The position numbers were made by a program, and so were the translations under genes. 64,000 bases of DNA from Undibacterium_A arcticum (GTDB lineage: Bacteria > Pseudomonadota > Gammaproteobacteria > Burkholderiales > Burkholderiaceae_D): NCBI RefSeq assembly GCF_042660705.1, contig NZ_JBHSUQ010000001.1; one strand, 5' to 3'. Every line of letters begins with the position of its first letter. The first letter of the stretch is position 1. The notes below the pieces were generated by a model that was given only the letters and a program-made list of their open reading frames with translations, made no database searches and was not told the origin of the DNA. Below, one piece after another: positions 58,814 to 64,000 of the stretch.

Positions 58814-58839
58814 TCGGTTTTGCGCCGATAGGAAATACT

Positions 58840-60300
<1,461 letters not shown>

Positions 60301-60358
60301 TTGCGGCGCCAATGCTGTCATCTCTTTTCGCCCGTTACATGCATAAGCCCACCTTATG

Positions 60359-61403
60359 ACCAATCTCGACTTGTCCAGTCAGTTGCATACGCAAGGGTTC
60401 GGCGGCGGCTCGTCCCAGCTGTTGTCACGTTTTTCCAGCTGGTGAGATCGACTTGCAGGTACAGCGCATCGAGCGTATTGGGCTGCGCTTGTTTGGCGTC
60501 GCAAGCTGCATCGTCTCGTTTGGCGATGCGTCGGCTGCTTTCGCGATCGGCGAACGCTCGATGGGGGCGATCGAGGCCGCGTTCTGCGACAGTATTCCGA
60601 TTGCAAACGATCCTGTGATCGTGATGGATGCGCGAGTCGAAGGACCGTTGTCGAAGCACCGCTCCGTGATGGGCGCGCCGTATATCCGTTTCTTTGCTGC
60701 GCAGCCGATCTTTAATGGCGACCAGCAGGCAGTAGGCAGTGTCAACCTGATTGATTATACGGCGCGTGATTTCGAGGTGGAAGACCGGCAAATGCTGGCC
60801 GATCTGGCCAAGCTGGTCGAACTCGAGTTGCGCGTCAGCAAATTGAACGAATCCCAGCTCGATTTGCAGAAAAAGAATCGCAACCTGCGTCGCGAATCGA
60901 TGGTCGATCCGCTTATCGGCACCTGGAATCGCGCAGCGATCACGCGTCTGCTAACACTCGAGGCCGACCGCTGCGGCAAGGAACAAAAGCCGCTGTCGCT
61001 GGTCTTCGTGGATATCGACTCCTTCAAGGCGATCAATGACAGTCACGGCCATCCGGCCGGCGACACCGTGTTGCTGAAGGCCGCCAGTCGGCTGCGGTCC
61101 TGCATCCGCCCGCATGACGCGCTCGGCCGCTACGAAGGTGAAAAATTCATGGTCGTGCTGCCCGGTGCATCACACATCATCGCGATGGCAGTCGCAGAAC
61201 GGATGCGGCTTGCGGTCATGTCGCAGGTGGAGCAGATCGGCAATACTGCATTGAAGCTGACGGTCAGTTGCGGCACCGTGTCGACCGACCGTTTTCCGTC
61301 CGCCACAACCGAAGAACTGATTATCCAGGCCGATTGCGCATTGCGTGCCGCCAAACAAGGCGGGCGCAACTGCGTGGTTCAGGCGGTACCGCCATCGACC
61401 TGA
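60359..61403 (+). CDS. GAF-GGDEF protein with a degenerate GGDEF site, one frame break
   Basis: About 347 residues. The N-terminus MTNLDLSSQLHTQGFGGGSS reads to a stop at 60442; removing one base from the T5 run at 60429-60433 joins it to AGEIDLQVQRIERIGLRLFG, a GAF sensor domain. The C-terminal domain has DPLIGTWNRAAITRLL, VFVDIDSFKAINDSHGHPAG with the metal Asp, and then YEGEKFMVVLPG where active cyclases have (Y/F)GGDEF. The EGEKF form changes the first Gly and replaces the fourth-position Glu by Lys, so diguanylate cyclase activity is doubtful. It sits between guaB and guaA, the enzymes that make GMP, so a link to GTP supply is tempting but speculative. Confidence 0.8.
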
Positions 61404-61435
61404 TTCGCCCGTATTACTCTTACCTGAAGCGTCCT

Positions 61436-63028
61436 ATGCATTCTAAAATCCTGATTCTCGATTTCGGTTCACAAGTCACCCAATTGATCGCGCGTCGCGT
61501 GCGTGACTCCGGTGTTTTTTCCGAAGTCCATCCATACGACGTGAGCGACGAATTTATAGCGAATTACGCCAAGGATGGCGCATTGCGTGGCGTGATCCTG
61601 TCCGGCGGACCGAATTCGGTGATCGATGACGATACGCCGCGGGTGCCGCAATCGGTGTTTGAGCTGGGCGTGCCGGTGCTTGGGATCTGCTACGGCATGC
61701 AGGCGATGGCGGCGCAACTCGGTGGTGAGGTTGAAAACGGCAAGCTGCGCGAATTCGGTTATGCCGAAGTGCGCGCGCGCGGCCATACTGCGCTATTTAA
61801 CGGCATCAGCGACTTCGTCACGCCGGAAGGACACGGCATGCTGAAGGTTTGGATGAGCCATGGCGACAAGGTCAATGTAATGCCGCCCGGCTTCAAGCTG
61901 ATGGCATCGACCGATAATTGCCCGATTGCCGGCATGGCCGATGAGGAACGCAAGTTCTACGCGGTGCAGTTCCATCCTGAAGTCACCCATACGGAGCAAG
62001 GCAAGGCTATTCTCGGTCGCTTCGTGCATGAAATCTGTGGCTGCAAGTCGGACTGGAACATGCCCGATTACATCGCCGAAGCAGTCACGGCCATCCGCGA
62101 GCAAGTCGGTAGCGATGACGTGATTCTCGGCCTGTCCGGCGGTGTCGATTCCAGTGTGGCGGCAGCATTGATTCATCGCGCGATCGGCGATCAGTTGACC
62201 TGCGTATTCGTCGATCATGGCCTGTTGCGCCTCGGTGAAGGCGATATGGTGATGGACATGTTCGGCAAGAACCTGGGCGTCAAGGTGATCCGTGTCGACG
62301 CCGGCGGGCAGTTCATGGGACATCTGGCGGGCGTCACTGACCCGGAAGCCAAGCGCAAGATCATCGGCCGTGAATTCGTCGAGGTGTTTCAGCTGGAAGC
62401 GGGCAAGATTGAGAATGCCAAATGGCTGGCCCAAGGCACGATTTACCCAGACGTCATCGAGAGTGCCGGCAAGGGTAAAAAAGGCCACACCATCAAGAGC
62501 CATCATAACGTTGGCGGCTTGCCGGAAACCCTGAACCTGAAGCTGCTGGAGCCGCTGCGTGAACTGTTCAAGGACGAAGTGCGTGAACTGGGTGTCGCGC
62601 TTGGTCTGCCGCACGACATGGTGTACCGCCATCCGTTCCCGGGACCTGGTCTTGGCGTGCGGATTCTGGGTGAAGTGAAACGCGAATTCGCCGACCTGCT
62701 GCGCCGCGCCGATGCCATTTTCATCGAAGAATTGCGCAATACGGTCGATATCAACAGCAGCAAGAACTGGTACGAACTGACCAGTCAGGCGTTTGCTGTA
62801 TTCCTGCCGGTGAAATCAGTCGGGGTAATGGGTGACGGCCGCACCTATGAGTACGTGGTGGCCTTGCGCGCAGTTCAGACTCAGGACTTCATGACAGCGC
62901 ACTGGGCGCACCTGCCGCACGAGTTGCTGGGCAAGGTATCGAATCGGATTATCAATGAAGTGCGCGGCATCAATCGTGTCGTGTATGACATTTCAGGGAA
63001 ACCGCCGGCCACGATTGAGTGGGAGTAG
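61436..63028 (+). CDS. guaA: GMP synthase (glutamine-hydrolysing)
   Basis: Aminates XMP to GMP. The 530-residue protein has the class I amidotransferase domain (ILILDFGSQVTQLIARRVRD; nucleophile Cys in VPVLGICYGMQAMAAQLGG; His and Glu in YAVQFHPEVTHTEQGK), the PP-loop ATP site ILGLSGGVDSSVAAALIHRA, and the C-terminal dimerisation domain ending VYDISGKPPATIEWE. Start ATG at 61436 matches the family start. Its 3' end is a known insertion hotspot for genomic islands in bacteria, and a defence-type gene follows here. Confidence 0.97.
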   Translation: MHSKILILDFGSQVTQLIARRVRDSGVFSEVHPYDVSDEFIANYAKDGALRGVILSGGPNSVIDDDTPRVPQSVFELGVPVLGICYGMQAMAAQLGGEVENGKLREFGYAEVRARGHTALFNGISDFVTPEGHGMLKVWMSHGDKVNVMPPGFKLMASTDNCPIAGMADEERKFYAVQFHPEVTHTEQGKAILGRFVHEICGCKSDWNMPDYIAEAVTAIREQVGSDDVILGLSGGVDSSVAAALIHRAIGDQLTCVFVDHGLLRLGEGDMVMDMFGKNLGVKVIRVDAGGQFMGHLAGVTDPEAKRKIIGREFVEVFQLEAGKIENAKWLAQGTIYPDVIESAGKGKKGHTIKSHHNVGGLPETLNLKLLEPLRELFKDEVRELGVALGLPHDMVYRHPFPGPGLGVRILGEVKREFADLLRRADAIFIEELRNTVDINSSKNWYELTSQAFAVFLPVKSVGVMGDGRTYEYVVALRAVQTQDFMTAHWAHLPHELLGKVSNRIINEVRGINRVVYDISGKPPATIEWE

Positions 63029-63038
63029 GGAGCCCTTT

Positions 63039-63077
63039 GAGTAACTATCCACCGGTTTTGCGGGGGGATAGTTACTC
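63039..63077. terminator. Inverted repeat between guaA and the jetD-like gene, possible terminator or island boundary
   Basis: GAGTAACTATCC (63039-63050) and GGATAGTTACTC (63066-63077) are a perfect 12-bp inverted repeat with a 15-nt loop. There is no clear T-run, so it is a weak terminator on either strand. The right arm contains the stop codon of the minus-strand gene. Confidence 0.45.
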
Positions 63078-64000
63078 GCTCCGCTGCGCGAGATCCTGAA
63101 TCAGCAACTCGGCCACCATTTCTTCGTCAATTGCTTGTTGCTCTGTGCGCATCGCTAAGGCAAGCGTTGCATCCCACGACGGCTCGCCCTCAGCACCTTG
63201 CAGCGGGCGACTTGGCCGCGGTGCGATGCCCAGCGCAGCTAGGTAGTCGGCCGCGCCGAAACGTCACGGTAGAGCACCATGTTCGCGCATCACGTGATTA
63301 CCGATACGTATGCCGGGCCAGTCGAAATCGCCGTGGTAGCGCAGCGTGGCACCTGCTTGCGCGAGCTGGGTCAACAGGGTGCGCTGCGCTGCGGCCGGCA
63401 TGCCGTCGGTGCAGACCATCGGCGCGCAGCTTGCGCCCAAGTGATCGGCTACGATGGCGATCAGGTTGGGGTTCTCATACACGAAGACCGTGCGCCCCCG
63501 GACGGTCCATTCGGGCGGTGAGCGTAGCAGGTTGCGCAACGACAAGTATGCGGGTTCGCCAAGCGTTGCGATACCAGGTAGGTTGAGCATCAGGGCGGGC
63601 GTGTGCGTCACCAAGCTCTTGGGCTGCGAGCTGCGCACGTGTGAGTCCCTGGGCGGGTAATCGGTTGAGAACGGCTTGAGCATCTTCCAGAAAACACGAC
63701 GCCGCCGCACGGTTTTGCCCGGCCAGGCGTTTCAGCAGCCCAAGGCCGCTTGGTATCTGAAGTAGAGTGGCGAGTTCCGCGTGCGCACACGCGTCTCGCA
63801 GTTGGAATGTGTTCCGTAACGAGCGCCGACAACCGGTCGTCAAGCGTCACCGGCGCTTCTTCGGGGCTCCAGGTTGATGGGCCGCGCACGGCTGCCAGCA
63901 TTCCGGCCAGCACGCGGCGCTGTACGTCGTAGAGTGCGTCGGTAACGCTGTTGTCACCACCACTGCGTACGAAGCCTTCTTCGTCACCCGCTACGCGCAG
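63072..64000 (-). CDS. jetD: Wadjet JetD-type protein (DUF2399/TIGR02679-like), partial and interrupted
   Basis: The C-terminal ~310 residues of a Toprim-fold nuclease of the Wadjet anti-plasmid systems. Pieces in order: DNSVTDALYDVQRRVLAGML, then APVTLDDRLSALVTEHI, a frame break around 63800-63815, QLRDACAHAELATLLQIPSG and LTRAQLAAQELGDAHA, a second break around 63592-63602, LMLNLPGIATLGEPAYLSLR, the Toprim glutamate in FVYENPNLIAIVADHLG, CTDGMPAAAQRTLL, the DxD in YHGDFDWPGIRIGN, and EHGALP. An in-frame TGA (63264-63266) follows where Trp is expected; the frame then stays open as RFGAADYLAALGIAPRPSRP to QDLAQRSE. Partner genes (SMC-like jetC and others) would lie beyond the window. Confidence 0.8.

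Overview
This window looks like the chromosome of a betaproteobacterium of the order Burkholderiales, most likely family Oxalobacteraceae (a Collimonas, Herbaspirillum, Herminiimonas or Glaciimonas relative). That placement rests on gene order and protein flavour read by eye, not on a database search. Diagnostic neighbourhoods are the rpsB-tsf-pyrH-frr-uppS-cdsA-dxr-rseP-bamA-skp-lpxD-fabZ-lpxA-lpxB-rnhB block, smc-zipA-ligA-galU, ppsR diverging from ppsA, the dapC-dapD-dapE-prmB cluster, and guaB-guaA.

Layout. 1-5.0 kb: start of mfd (minus strand), the isoprenoid genes ispD-ispF, an encapsulin-type ferritin cut off by a small inverted-repeat element, and an EnvZ/OmpR-type two-component pair. 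5.0-13.9 kb: a small secreted repeat protein, a DUF1800/DUF1501 export pair, an amino-acid ABC permease and binding protein with no ATPase nearby, a FapA-like DUF342 protein, a CoA transferase/racemase and a GNAT acetyltransferase. 13.9-22.1 kb (minus): ABC-F ATPase, prmB, dapE, an ArsC/Spx-like protein, pilU, dapD and dapC. 22.4-30.8 kb (plus): smc, zipA, ligA, galU, def. 30.9-35.2 kb (minus): an RNA pseudouridine synthase, glnD, map. 35.2-51.1 kb (plus): the long translation, isoprenoid, outer-membrane and lipid A operon, ending in rnhB and a TrmH-family methyltransferase. 51.2-58.7 kb: ppsR/ppsA, an NfeD-SPFH pair, smpB, ratA-rnfH and a DUF4124 protein. 58.8-63.0 kb: guaB, a GAF-GGDEF protein and guaA. 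63.07 kb to the end: the 3' part of a Wadjet jetD-type gene whose operon would continue beyond the window.

The most unusual signal is not a gene. Ten intergenic copies of one compact element are present: two 7-bp boxes, GGAGTAT or a close variant, whose starts lie exactly 53 bp apart in nine of ten copies, with a central GCG 31 bp from the first box in seven copies. 53 and 31 bp are about five and three DNA turns, so all three blocks would lie on the same face of the helix. All copies are between genes, on both strands, and four pairs bracket a single gene (encapsulin-type ferritin, prmB, def, trmH-like). I do not recognise this as any named repeat.

Three further small mobile-looking elements are present: a 197-bp inverted-repeat element that supplies the stop codon of the ferritin gene, a 144-bp near-palindrome inside the pyrH-frr spacer, and a 97-bp near-palindrome flanked by TTA between ppsR and ppsA. 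A REP-like element with a perfect 17-bp stem lies downstream of ppsA.

A caution for every reader: about 23 frameshifts interrupt otherwise intact proteins, including essential ones (rpsB, smc, ligA, lpxD, map, rseP, dapD, smpB). Almost all sit in homopolymer runs, so they most likely reflect sequencing or assembly error. For such genes I give the whole span and name the break.
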